From Vanessa cardui (Eukaryota > Arthropoda > Insecta > Lepidoptera > Nymphalidae): a stretch of 64,000 bases of DNA. A program made the position numbers and the translations under genes. Positions 11,115 through 21,249 of this stretch are shown here, piece after piece (the stretch's first letter is position 1; every line of letters begins with the position of its first letter). Under the pieces are notes generated by a model. The model had not been told where the DNA came from, ran no database searches, and worked only from the letters and a program-made list of their open reading frames with translations. The stretch spans positions 1,674,803 to 1,738,802 of the forward strand of contig NC_061129.1 of NCBI RefSeq assembly GCF_905220365.1. Direction: 5' to 3'.

Positions 11115-12583
11115 AATGCTATTTTTCATGGTGAGCAATTCGGTTTTAGAAGAGGTCGCTCGACAACTGATGCGGGAATTGCGCTTCTCAAACATATTTA
11201 CGATGCTTGGGAGAAATCACAGAACGCTATTGGAGTATTCTGTGATTTATCTAAAGCATTCGATTGTGTAGAACACGAAACGCTTCTTTATAAGCTCAAA
11301 TATTACGGTGTTAAAGGTAAAGCTCTTGATCTCATCGCTTCATATTTAAGTCAAAGAATCCAGCAAGTTTTCATTAATGGAATAAAGTCTTCTGGATCTA
11401 CGTTAAAAATGGGAGTTCCACAAGGTTCAATTTTGGGTCCCTTTCTATTCCTAGTATATATAAATGATCTTCCTTTCTATGTTAAGGGTATTTGTGATAT
11501 AGTGTTGTTTGCTGACGATACTTCGCTGATTTTTAAGGTTGACAGGAAAAAAAATGACTATGACGATGTGAACGGTGCATTATCACAGATACACAATTGG
11601 TTTACAGTAAATAATTTAGTTTTGAATGCTCAAAAAACAAAATGTGTAGTTTTTACCCTACCTAATGTTAGCAAGCAAAATTATAATATATCTTTAAATG
11701 GTGACCGTCTTGAAGTAGCTGATACTACGGTGTTTTTAGGAATAGAATTGGATTCCAGACTTCAGTGGACCTCTCATTTATCATCCCTAACAGGAAGACT
11801 CAGCTCCGCAACATACGCGGTTAGAAAAGTTAGACAACTAACTGATATTGATACCGCTCGTTTAGGTTATTTTGGTTATTTTCACAGTATTATGTCATAT
11901 GGCATATTACTTTGGGGTAACGCTGCAGATATTAAATCTGTCTTTATTTTACAAAAGAGAGCAATTCGGTTTATTTATAATCTTGGAGCTAGAGACTCTC
12001 TTCGGGATGTTTTTAACAGAATAGGAATACTTACTGTTGCGTCGCAATATATTTACAACAATATCATGTATATTCACAGTAACATTGATCACTTTGATAA
12101 AATCAGTGATAATCATTGTATATGCACTAGAAGTAAGGATAAACTTATAACGCCAAGTTTCCGACTCCGCAAAGTCAATGGATCCTTCTTGGGGCAAGGT
12201 ATCCGTTTCTATAATAAAATTCCGCAGAAATTTTTAACTTTGCCGTTTAGTAAATTTAAATCGTTTGTTAAAAATACATTGGTAGAAAAAGCATACTATT
12301 CGATACAAGATTTTGTAGATGATAAAAAAGCGTGGAGTTAATACCTGTTGACTTCCAAGCAGGATACATTAATTGAAATAATTGTATTTAATTAACATGA
12401 CGTTGTATTTTTTTAAATGTTAAAAAAGAGTAACTACTGAGTTTCTTGCCGGTTCTTCTCGGTAGAATCTACTTTCCGAACCGGTGGTAGCTTCACTTAA
12501 TTGTAAAATGACGATTCAAAAGTGCTTATAAAAGCCTACTTGAATAAGGTTTATTTTGATTTTGATTTTGATTTTGATTTTGA
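11115..12583 (+). mobile_element. 5'-truncated CR1/Jockey-group non-LTR retrotransposon
   Basis: A truncated element with the C-terminal part of its RT frame, a 3' UTR (12342-12550) and a tail of five gatttt units ending near 12583. The 3' UTR carries 'gagtaactactgagtttctt' and 'tagaatctactttccgaacc', which also mark at least six shorter copies in this window (315, 14149, 16511, 31277 on -, 31681 and 48921). Truncation at the 5' end fits incomplete target-primed reverse transcription. The clade is inferred from RT motifs and tail type. Confidence 0.85.
11121..12341 (+). pseudogene. Non-LTR reverse transcriptase, C-terminal fragment
   Basis: An open frame runs without a stop from the truncation point to TAA at 12339-12341. 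It begins within the RT fingers (GEQFGFRRGRSTTDA, from about 11130) and continues with FCDLSKAFDCV (motif A) and MGVPQGSILGPFLF (motif B). The catalytic FADDTS follows (motif C), then the thumb and a conserved C-terminal region. Motifs A-C are intact, so the copy is young by sequence. The endonuclease and N-terminal RT parts are absent, so it cannot be autonomous. The first in-frame ATG is at 11409, but the frame is open well upstream of it. No host function is suggested. Confidence 0.85.
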
Positions 12584-13575
12584 TACATACGCTATCGAAA
12601 ACATTCTGAATTCAAAAAATAAAAAAATAAAATCAGCTTGAATGTATTTAGTACGTATGTATTATCTGTGTAAATGCAAATACAAAGAAGAAATGAAACT
12701 GTCAAAGGAAGTGTGTCAATGTTTTTTTTTTCAATTCTATTTCTCGTTTGCGTCACCGTCCAACACCGTTTATCATTCTTTTAATGTCAAAATCGTTATT
12801 ATTAATTAAAATAAAGTGTGTCTTGTATTGGGCTATTTGATTTTTTTATATACAGAGTGATAGAAATATATCAAACACTTTATAATATAGGATTTTTATA
12901 TCACTAATGTAAATTCTAGTAGATTGATTATATGTCTTTTTAATAAATTAATTATGTACGATTAATGAAGTATCACAAAGAAAATCAGAAAATTAATATT
13001 TAGGTTTTGTTGGCATTTTTTTTTAATTTGATATGCCAAGGCGTATGATCGTATTCCTAATTAATAGTATATAAAATGATGCTGCTTGACAGCAAATACT
13101 TTTTACCAACCATTTAAAAAAATACAACAAAATAAACACTGTAGATAAAATTATCTCTATATAGGAAAGACGCCACTAGCCTTGACCAGACACGCCCATC
13201 CATCATAAAGTGCTTAGAATACTGTAATGATGTGACCATTACAGCGACCACCATTTGACGTGCATTATTAGGTAAGGTGTTCATGCCATTTTTATTAACG
13301 ACATAGAGGATTGCAGTCTCGTTAATGTGATGTTATGAAAGCCTCTTGAATATAATTTATATCTATTTAAAACTGACCACTCGTCCCGGCTTGACACGGG
13401 TAGAATAACTATCGTCATATTAAGTATTTGTTTGAAGGGTAATCGAGGTTTTTATTAATATGTTTTGGACCGAGTATTGCAGACACTTACAATAACACAC
13501 GAAAGTTTCATCACAATTGAATAAATAATTTAGCGACGTATGTATATCGGTAATAAAATATTTTTATTCAATAAG
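12584..13575. other. Intergenic, nothing recognised
   Basis: AT-rich sequence. A short 'cgtcccggcttgacacgggt' piece near 13383 resembles the start of family C/RTE-like repeats but is too short to call. Confidence 0.45.
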
Positions 13576-13840
13576 AGTCGAGAAGGCTCAGTGGTTAGAA
13601 CGCGTGCGTCTTAACCGATGATTGCGGGTTCAAACCCAGGCAAGCACCGCTGATTCATGTGCTTAATTTGTCTTTATAATTCATCTCGTGCTCAGCGGTG
13701 AAGGAAAACATCGTGAGGAAACCTACATGTGACAAATTTCATAGAAATTCTGTCACATGCGTATTCCACCAACCCGCAGCGTTTAGCCTTTGGAGACCTT
13801 TAGCCCAGCAGTGGGAATTTACAGGCCGTTGTTGTTGTTG
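13576..13840 (+). mobile_element. tRNA-derived SINE with 11-bp target duplication
   Basis: A near-complete copy. The tRNA-like head has an A-box region (ggctcagtgg, about 13585-13594) and B box ggttcaaaccc (13627-13637). The body is 'ttcatctcgtgctcagcggt', 'gaaggaaaacatcgtgagga', 'cccagcagtgggaatttaca', and the tail is (GTT)n. The direct repeat tattcaataag flanks it at 13565-13575 and 13841-13851. Some 30-40 bp are missing near the 3' 'ggaacagcgtgg' region. Confidence 0.9.
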
Positions 13841-14148
13841 TATTCAATAAGATTATTAAGAATACAGGAATATCTCCACAGATACGTTGTCTGCGCTTTT
13901 GGTTATCTATATATATATATATATCTTTATTTTTTTTTAAAATAACTTCGCTGTAGGAAGTTTTCCTTACGTCACGAATGCGCTACTAACTACGTAACGG
14001 AACTAAGATGTTATGTCCCTTGTGCCAATAGTTACACTGGCTCATTCACCCTTTGAATTGAAACGCAACATTACTGAAAAAGTGAGAACTGCTGTTCGTC
14101 ATTAGAATAGCTGACAAGTATGAGTATCTAGAAGAAGCTTGCAATGCA
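13841..14148. other. Intergenic with a family D fragment
   Basis: Contains a (TA)n run (about 13909-13924) and a family D fragment at about 13970-14110 ('ggaactaagatgttatgtcc', 'cttgtgcc', 'gttacactggctcattcacc'). No gene. Confidence 0.55.
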
Positions 14149-14266
14149 GGTAGAATCTACTTTCCGAACCGGTGGTAGCTTCACTTAATTGTTAAATGAC
14201 GATTCAAAAGTACTTGTAAAAGCCTACTTGAATAAAGTTTATTTTGATTTTGATTTTTTTGATTTT
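14149..14266 (+). mobile_element. 5'-truncated non-LTR tail (ATTTTG-tail family)
   Basis: Starts at 'ggtagaatctactttccgaa' and continues through 'gcttcacttaattgttaaat' to an ATTTTG tail. It is very close to the tail of the element at 11115-12583. Confidence 0.85.
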
Positions 14267-15256
14267 AAAGCCCCTACGCTTAGTGTCTTTAATTACAATT
14301 TACGTTTTTTTTTAATTTATAATATAAATTTGGTATTTTTAACGCTTTAATTTAATCAGACGAAATTAAAAAATAAATGTGGAAATGCCCGGTATAGAAA
14401 CCAAAGTTACAGGTAAGTCCTCGTGTTAATGACTATATATATTTTTATCTTAAAGCACTTTTAAAATATTTACGTATATTCGTCTTTGTATTATTTCGGT
14501 TTAATCTTTATAAATTGAGATATATCGTTCATACCCAAACAAAAAATATCGCGAGTAAGCTTGTCTTTATTTGGTAAAGCTGAGACTTGCTGTCATTTGT
14601 CAATTCGGTACACTAGTAGAATATCCTAGTGACCTAATTTTCGATCCGCCAGTTAACCTCACAGACAAGCTGAACGAATATGAGATTATGACGTGTGTTT
14701 GCCAATATAGATATAAAATTTTCTTTCATTATTTATATTTATTATTTATTTCTTTGAATTGAAACGCTTGAAAATTTTCTTAATTTACCTTGCTATCGAA
14801 TTTCTAGGCAAAAGTTCGTGCCCTCTTAAGTATCTTTTTTGTATTTTAGTTATGTCAAAATATCTGATGCAAACACTAAGGTCTGAAGAATTATTTACAT
14901 ACAATTGCATTTATGTTGTACATTTTGCAAAATAACATCTCATTGTGATTATATTAACGCTCTAATGTTTCAACATTACTTATACAGTTATGGGGATTTC
15001 GCAACGTTAATAAAAAAAAAACGAGAAAGGCATCTAACATTAATTTTATTTAAGGATAAAGTTTTGTAGAACTGTAATGCTATCGATAAAATAGGAGATA
15101 TTACAGGATTGATAGACATTAAAAAGTAATCTCACCTTAAATAGCTCTTATAGTCGCTGCATAATTATGATTCAACTACGAGATTATTAAATACGATACC
15201 GAACAGAATACTGGAAGAAAAGTATCGAAAGTCACTTCAGAATATGAGCGTGTAAC
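14267..15256. other. Intergenic, nothing recognised
   Basis: AT-rich sequence with no supportable exon or repeat family. Confidence 0.5.
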
Positions 15257-15500
15257 CCCCGTTGTCGAGTAGTGTGTACACCTGTTTTTATGGGTACGAT
15301 TCTCGCCACTCTAAGTCCCTATCCCGGGATCGATTCCCGGCCGAGTCGATGTAGAAAAAGTTAATTAGAATTCATGCTGTCTTGGATCTGGGTGTTTGTA
15401 GTATCGTCGTTATTTCTGATTTTCCATAACACAAGTACTTTAGCTACTTACATTGAGAGCAGAGTAATGTACGTTATGTAGTCCAATATTTATGATTATT
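15257..15500 (+). mobile_element. Second SINE-like family (family E)
   Basis: The head reads 'gtcgagtagtgtgtacacc', 'atgggtacgattctcgccac' and a B-box-like gggatcgattcccgg. The body has 'gtcttggatctgggtgtttg' and 'ccataacacaagtactttag'. The same order occurs at 38029-38277 (-) and 41884-42108 (+). The head looks tRNA-derived, so this is probably a SINE, but a tRNA fold was not computed. Confidence 0.65.
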
Positions 15501-16510
15501 TTATTTATAATTATAAAGCATATAAGTTATGACGATTAATATGCCGTAACTCTGTAGTTCTGTACGATATATGACATAATTTCACGAAGCGAACACAGTC
15601 GCACTGTAAAGCTGTGTATGTCTTAAAGAAACGCTTTAATATTACTTGCGTAACTTTTATCTTGTACTGTTTTCGTTTATTTGATAAAATAAATAATTTA
15701 CAATGTAATAGCAATGATTTCTAGGTCACAGCTACTATATTTAATATGCTGCATCATTACACTTGTTATAGTGTTATGTATATGATGTTACATAAACTTG
15801 TAAAGATGATTGGAGCGTGTTACAAATACATCGTTATCTGCGAGATTGTTACTGTAATTTTATCAACGGAGACGGCGATTAATTTAACAGTTTACTGTTT
15901 AAAATGTATTGAAATATATTTGTGTTTATATTGTATTTAGTTGATTTGATTTGGATTATTATAAACTGAGTTACGACGTTAAAAAGCAATTTAAAATTCG
16001 ATTACGACGTGGATATCGCTTTGAGTCGTTCAAAAATAGAGATAAAAGTTTTTTTTTTTTATTTTTTCATTAAAGTAAAGCAAACTTTTTTCTTTAATTA
16101 ATAAAAAAATTAAGAAAAAATAAATGAATAATTGAATGAAAACATAAACGATTTAAATCTGTACTCCAAGCAGATTTTGGCTATAGAATTTCGAATATTA
16201 AATTATATACTTCAGAATACAGAATATACAAATTAATAATATCATACATTTTAAAATTCTTATTTGTATATAATTAAGGGCTCAATGTAATTCATGAATA
16301 AATAACAAGCCCTAAGAATATACTTTGGAAATCTATTGCATAACAGAAATGATAACTTTGAATCCACCGTATCAAATCTGTAATTTACATTTTAAGAAAT
16401 CCTACTCTATATGTCTTTGCCATTTTTCCATTTATTGCTTCATAATACTTACTTCATTTCGTATATTTTTAAGAGTTGCCATATGTAGGAGTTCTATAAT
16501 TAAATGTAAA
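15501..16510. other. Intergenic, nothing recognised
   Basis: Very AT-rich sequence with homopolymer T and A runs near 16050-16120. No gene or known repeat. Confidence 0.5.
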
Positions 16511-16670
16511 AATGTTAAGTGGTGGAAAACAGTAATTGCTGAGTTTTTTGGCGGTTATTCTCGGTGGAATCTACTTTCCGAACCGGTGTTGGCTTTAAAT
16601 TTAATTCAATAATATAACATGACGAATCAAGAGTTTTTATGACTTTTTAAATAAAGAATATTTTGATTTG
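16511..16670 (+). mobile_element. Diverged non-LTR tail (ATTTTG-tail family)
   Basis: An old copy: 'gtaattgctgagttttttgg', 'ggaatctactttccgaaccg', 'atgacgaatcaagag', 'aaataaagaatattttgatt'. It is more diverged than the copies at 14149 and 48921. Confidence 0.75.
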
Positions 16671-18259
16671 ACTCAGGTTCTTTTATTTTTCACGAATGGG
16701 AAACCATTAGAATGGTCCTCGGGGTCTAGGGGAGGAACGGGTTATATGGAATCCTTATCAATTCTATAGCCTATAGGATTTAACGCATCAGCAGACCTTC
16801 AAGTGACCTCCTTTCTCCTCAGGGGCGAAGGTGATCTCGCCCCCTGTATTCCTCGCTTTTGCGCATGACAACACGAGAGCATCCCGGCTGTTTTTCCTCA
16901 CAAGATTAATTAAAACTTAAATCACCCGTTGAGAATGTAGATTCTAGTTAGATTCGACAAGAATCTACAAGTTCGTTCTCAGTTAACTAGGTCTTACGTA
17001 AGAGCAATCATCTCTCGCGGCTCTGATGTAACGGTTCATCGTGCAACTTGTGAGCGATGTTCCAGCTAATGGTTGTGTTTCATTTTACTTAAAAGGAAAA
17101 TGTTGCGAAGGCTTTTTTTGACTGTTTTTAATTTATCCTATTGATAAATTTGGCACTCGGCCATTATTTGGAAACCGAGAAACATCAATTATAAACACAA
17201 AAGCGTTTGGGATTTGTATAAGACTAGCTGAGCCTGTTGATCTGCCCGCGCGAAATTTATAAAACAAACTTCTCCTCGTTTTACCCCCCTAGGAGTCTCG
17301 TTAATTCTTAGCGGATGGCTGTATTTGCAACCTATCTGACAAATTTCAAATTTGTAGGAGTTATAGTTTTTGAGATTTCTTAATTAATCTGTAAGTGGTA
17401 TTTCGCTTTTATATATAAGGGAAGAGAGAAGACATTCAAAATGATAATATAAATTACAATTTATAATGAGTACTTTTATATACGGGAGTATTGAAATATA
17501 TTTTAATATGTTATATTTGTTTATTTATTTAAAAAATATCCAACATTACAGTACTTTTTTTTATTTGACTTCCAAAACGTTGTAATAATTCCTTAGTTTA
17601 CATTTAAATTTAACAATATAAATCAATACATAAAATTGCAATACTTTTTTACTATTAATGTCCAAATTATAAAATTAAAAATACATAAAATAAAATGCAA
17701 TAAACAATTAAAACATTAAATATTAAAATTACATTAAAAAAAATTAACTAAAAAGCTAAAACATCGTCCTCAGATTAAACAAAATATATAGAACATAAAA
17801 TGCTGTCGATAAATTTTACGATATTCGAAAATTAAAATTTTAGTCGAATTTCTAAAATTATTCATTTCACCTTGAAACTTCTTCTTCTAATTATAAACCT
17901 TAGTTTTATTCGGTTGCAAGTGTTAACACAGATTGTAAACAAATCGATTCGTTAGTGTCAGTGTAATGCCATTGATCGATTATTAACAGTTACTTGAAAT
18001 TAAAGTAATTCTGTGATTACGGCGACCATAGATAGTGAAGTGCCTCGAAGTTTACGGAAAACAATGTATTTACTAAGACTATTTAAAACGGGATATTTAC
18101 AATGTTTTTAGTTAGTCTCGTGAATAATACATTCGTAGAAAATGTCAAAATATCGAGCTCTACTAAGCCAAAATAAAAAACATGGTAAATATACTTTTTT
18201 TAAATACTTGTAGAATGTTTTACCAACATTATAACCATTTACAACCATTAGATTTTTTG
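16671..18259. other. Intergenic; one RTE-like fragment, otherwise nothing recognised
   Basis: A GC-richer patch at 16690-16900 has no readable domain. At about 17223-17400, 'cccgcgcgaaatttataaaa' and 'agcggatggctgtatttgca' look like an RTE-type element end. The rest is AT-rich. Confidence 0.4.
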
Positions 18260-18340
18260 AGCTGAGATGGCCCAGTGGTTAGAACGCGTGCATCTTAACC
18301 GATGATTGCGGGTTCAAACCCAGGCAAGCACCGCTGATCT
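18260..18340 (+). mobile_element. SINE head only (3'-truncated)
   Basis: The tRNA-like head is complete: A box tggcccagtgg, then aaccgatgattgcg and B box ggttcaaaccc, ending 'caagcaccgctga' before unrelated sequence. It lacks the body and tail, so it is a 3'-truncated or recombined fragment and not a tRNA gene. Confidence 0.85.
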
Positions 18341-19103
18341 ATCAAGTTAATATATACATTTTATTTTGAACAATTCGTTAATTCTCATAATTTATTTTAA
18401 ATAATAATATTTGTTAAAGATAAGCCTGTAAATAAGTATTTATTAGCATTGTAAATTATTTTTATGGTTCATTTGTTTGATACATCTTTGTATTCTCTCA
18501 TCTATGACGGTAACTTCTAAACAAGCCTTAGCAAATCATTACAAGAAAACTAAAAGTCGAGTTAATACTTTTTCTATTTCAAGGAAGCGTATTTAAATCG
18601 AATTTATTTACATTTAAGCAATGAAATAGGACGTATACAGTTATACATTTATTTTATAAATAGAAAAAGAAAAAGTTTTCGGCGTGACACAGATTTTGGT
18701 TATGGTAGAATTCTCAACACGCTACGCACACAGATGCACGCTCCCCTGACTAATAATCTGATGAAACGGTAATTCGACACAGACCTAATGGTATACAGCG
18801 TGACCTTAAGTCCAAGACTGTTTGCTTATTGTTTATATAGTACACAAGTCCTTTTTTATACCGCTGGACGCGATCACCAAATTTGAAAGGTGAAAATATG
18901 GGACTGCCCTGTGCCAAGGATGTCTAGTACACTGTAATGTGCCCTTAAAAACCCTTCATCTCTTAGATAGGCGTCACGTGATCGTTTTTGCATGCTACCG
19001 TGACCCAATAGGACGTATATCCTAACATTTGCAGATAAAAGAGCACACGTCTATTTCCAAATGACGTGACAGTTTCCTATTAAAAAAAGATATTATTTTC
19101 TTA
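18341..19103. other. Intergenic, nothing recognised
   Basis: No supportable exon or repeat family. Confidence 0.45.
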
Positions 19104-19375
19104 ATAGGATGAGCGTATGTGCCACCTTATGGTAAGTAGTCACCATCACTCATAGAGAATGAAGCTGTAAGAAACATTAACTATTCCTTACATCGTCAAT
19201 GCGCCACCAACCTGGGAAACTAAGATGTTATGTCCCTTGTGCCTGTAGTTACACTGGTTCACTCACTCTTCAAACCGGAACACAACAATACTGAGTACTG
19301 TTATTTGGCGGTAGAATAACTGATGAGTGGGTGGTACCTACCCAGACGGGCTTGCACAAAGCCCTACCACCAAGT
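19104..19375 (+). repeat. Family D repeat, good copy
   Basis: Order of blocks: 'gccaccttatggtaagtagt', 'caccatcactcatagagaat', 'attccttacatcgtcaatgc', 'aactaagatgttatgtccct', 'ttacactggttcactcactc', 'tactgttatttggcggtaga', 'ggtggtacctacccagacgg', ending 'aaagccctaccaccaagta'. Non-coding and about 270 bp. I know this sequence only as an abundant interspersed repeat and cannot assign it to a class. Confidence 0.75.
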
Positions 19376-19850
19376 AAAAGTAAGTAAAAGTATCGTATAC
19401 TTTTATATTCAACTCGCAATAGAAGGGCTCCGATAGCTATAATGCCGCCAGTATTGTTGTCAGTATTCCGCGCGGTCATTTATTACCGTACTTATTATGA
19501 TTGATTTGTATATACTAACATCGTATCCCACGCAAGATTGTACTATGCAATGCTTCTTTAAGTGAGTTACGTAAGTCTCAAGAAAGTGAAGTATTTTGTA
19601 AGCTAGCATTAGTACTAAAATCTTACACTAAAATTAAATGTCATTTGAACGCGATCCGTATCGCTAAATTGAGTTTTATTTTGTTAATATAGTTTAATTA
19701 TACGTAATTTTGTAATTAATACGATTGCACGTAATCGGTTTTAGTAATTTGCTTGTATAATCTGTGAAAGGGATTTGGGTAGCGAACTAAAAAGTTTATG
19801 GAAGTGGTATGTGGAGTCAGATGTGCAAGTGTTACTTGGTAATATACAGT
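19376..19850. other. Intergenic, nothing recognised
   Basis: No supportable exon or repeat beyond the flanking elements. Confidence 0.45.
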
Positions 19851-20138
19851 AACAGCCTGTAAATTTCCCACAGCTGGGCTAAGGCCTCCTCACCCCTTAA
19901 GGAAAGGGTTTGGAATATATTCCACCACCCTGTTCCAATGTGGGTTGGTGGAATGCACATGTGGCAGAATTTCGATGAAATTAGACACATGCATTGCATT
20001 CCACGCGATGGTTTCCTTTACCGCCGAGCATGAGATGAATTATACACACAAATTAAGCACATACATATATTGCTTGGGTTTGAAACCGAAATCATCGGTT
20101 AAGATGCTCGCGTTCTAACAACTGAGCCATCTCAGCTC
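19851..20138 (-). mobile_element. tRNA-derived SINE, near full length
   Basis: Reverse orientation: the 3' end 'acagcctgtaaatttcccac' is at 19852, and the head 'ctgagccatctcagctc' ends at 20138. Flanking 'acttggtaatat' (left) and 'acttggtag' (right) share 8 bp and may be a decayed target duplication. A few percent of bases differ from the youngest copies. Confidence 0.85.
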
Positions 20139-21015
20139 ACTTGGTAGTTTGTTTACTTGGTAATATGTTGTTTATAAATTAAATTTTTCGGTTTTGATTT
20201 TCATTTTCGTCTAGTTTTTTTAGCATTTATCACTTGATTATTTGTAAGTTATGATAAATGTACATTTATTTGGTACTAAGATATTGTGCAAATCCACATA
20301 TGGATTGACGAATACACCTTTATATTATGTAATTTGGCGCTCTAAACAATAGTGTAATCAAGCAGCTGACAGCTTCTCTCTTGATTAGAATGGTTCATTC
20401 AAGCTTTAAACTGAAGCACTATTCAAAATTTATTATTTATTAACTATCAGTTACATGAAAACATACAAATATAACCTAATTTAGTGTAAATACATACATT
20501 ACTCAATATATTTGATGAAAATAATCGAGTTATTTTACGCCAAAAACAACGTTAACAAACCAATAATTGTCGCATTTCCGTAATCATTGTTTTTAATATT
20601 AATTAATAAAATAAACCAATATTGATTAACACGAAAAAATACCAAGGAGGCTGTAAATGAGTTCGTTAGAACAACTCATGACACTTTTACTTGCTCTTTG
20701 ATCTGTGAGTATATTATATATATATTATATATACGCAGACCGTTTAATGTTTGTCAACAATCCCTTTCATATTACAAGAGCATACATAATATGTACATAA
20801 CATATACATATACATACATATGCCTTACTCGCAGGCTATAAATGGACTACTTGTAATATAAGAGTTTGGAAATTTGAAGGACGCGTTTATTTTGCAAAAA
20901 GAGACGTAATATACACAATTTGTGACTTTTTTTTAATTCTAAATTTTTACTTTTTATTTCAATCGACATCATCAAAGTATCATTATTGTTAGAGCACCAA
21001 GATATATAAATACAA
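20139..21015. other. Intergenic, nothing recognised
   Basis: AT-rich sequence with a short (TA)n-rich patch near 20715-20730. No gene. Confidence 0.45.
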
Positions 21016-21198
21016 GCGACCCACCACCCATTCGCACGGGTGCAATGCTGATACTAAGTTATTATACCTACTACAGAATTTGTTTATTTACAACATCACG
21101 TTAGAAATTTCTAAAATTAACAGTGTTTCTTTACTTCATTTTCCATATATTATATACAAAAACCTTCCTCTCGAATCACTGTATCTACTATAAAAAAA
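21016..21198 (+). mobile_element. Family C repeat, left part, split by the Helentron
   Basis: Starts 'gcgacccaccacccattcgc', then 'acgggtgcaatgctgatact', and ends in an A-run at 21192-21198. Its continuation ('ccgcatcaaaatctattgtg', 'agatctaggcatacataggg') is found 8.5 kb away at 29681. The intact copy at 7719-7943 shows that the two parts belong together. Confidence 0.85.
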
Positions 21199-21241
21199 GG
21201 GGGCAAGTGCGAGTTGAACTCGCGTGAAGAGGGTTCCGTAC
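21199..21241 (-). repeat. Helentron 3' terminus: subterminal repeat and hairpin
   Basis: On the plus strand: ggggg, caagt, the 7-bp-arm palindrome gcgagtt-g-aactcgc, then agggttccgtac at 21230-21241. The last is the inverted copy of the 5' terminus at 29664-29675. Such a hairpin near the 3' end is the presumed rolling-circle termination signal in this class. Confidence 0.8.
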
Positions 21242-21249
21242 GATGTTAC

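Noticed and set aside
11949..12197. Minus-strand frame inside the RT region
   Set aside because: Antisense shadow of the RT C-terminal region.
13576..13650. tRNA gene
   Set aside because: The A and B boxes belong to the SINE head, which is followed by the SINE body and a target duplication. The same applies at 18260, 20060, 37040 and 54829.
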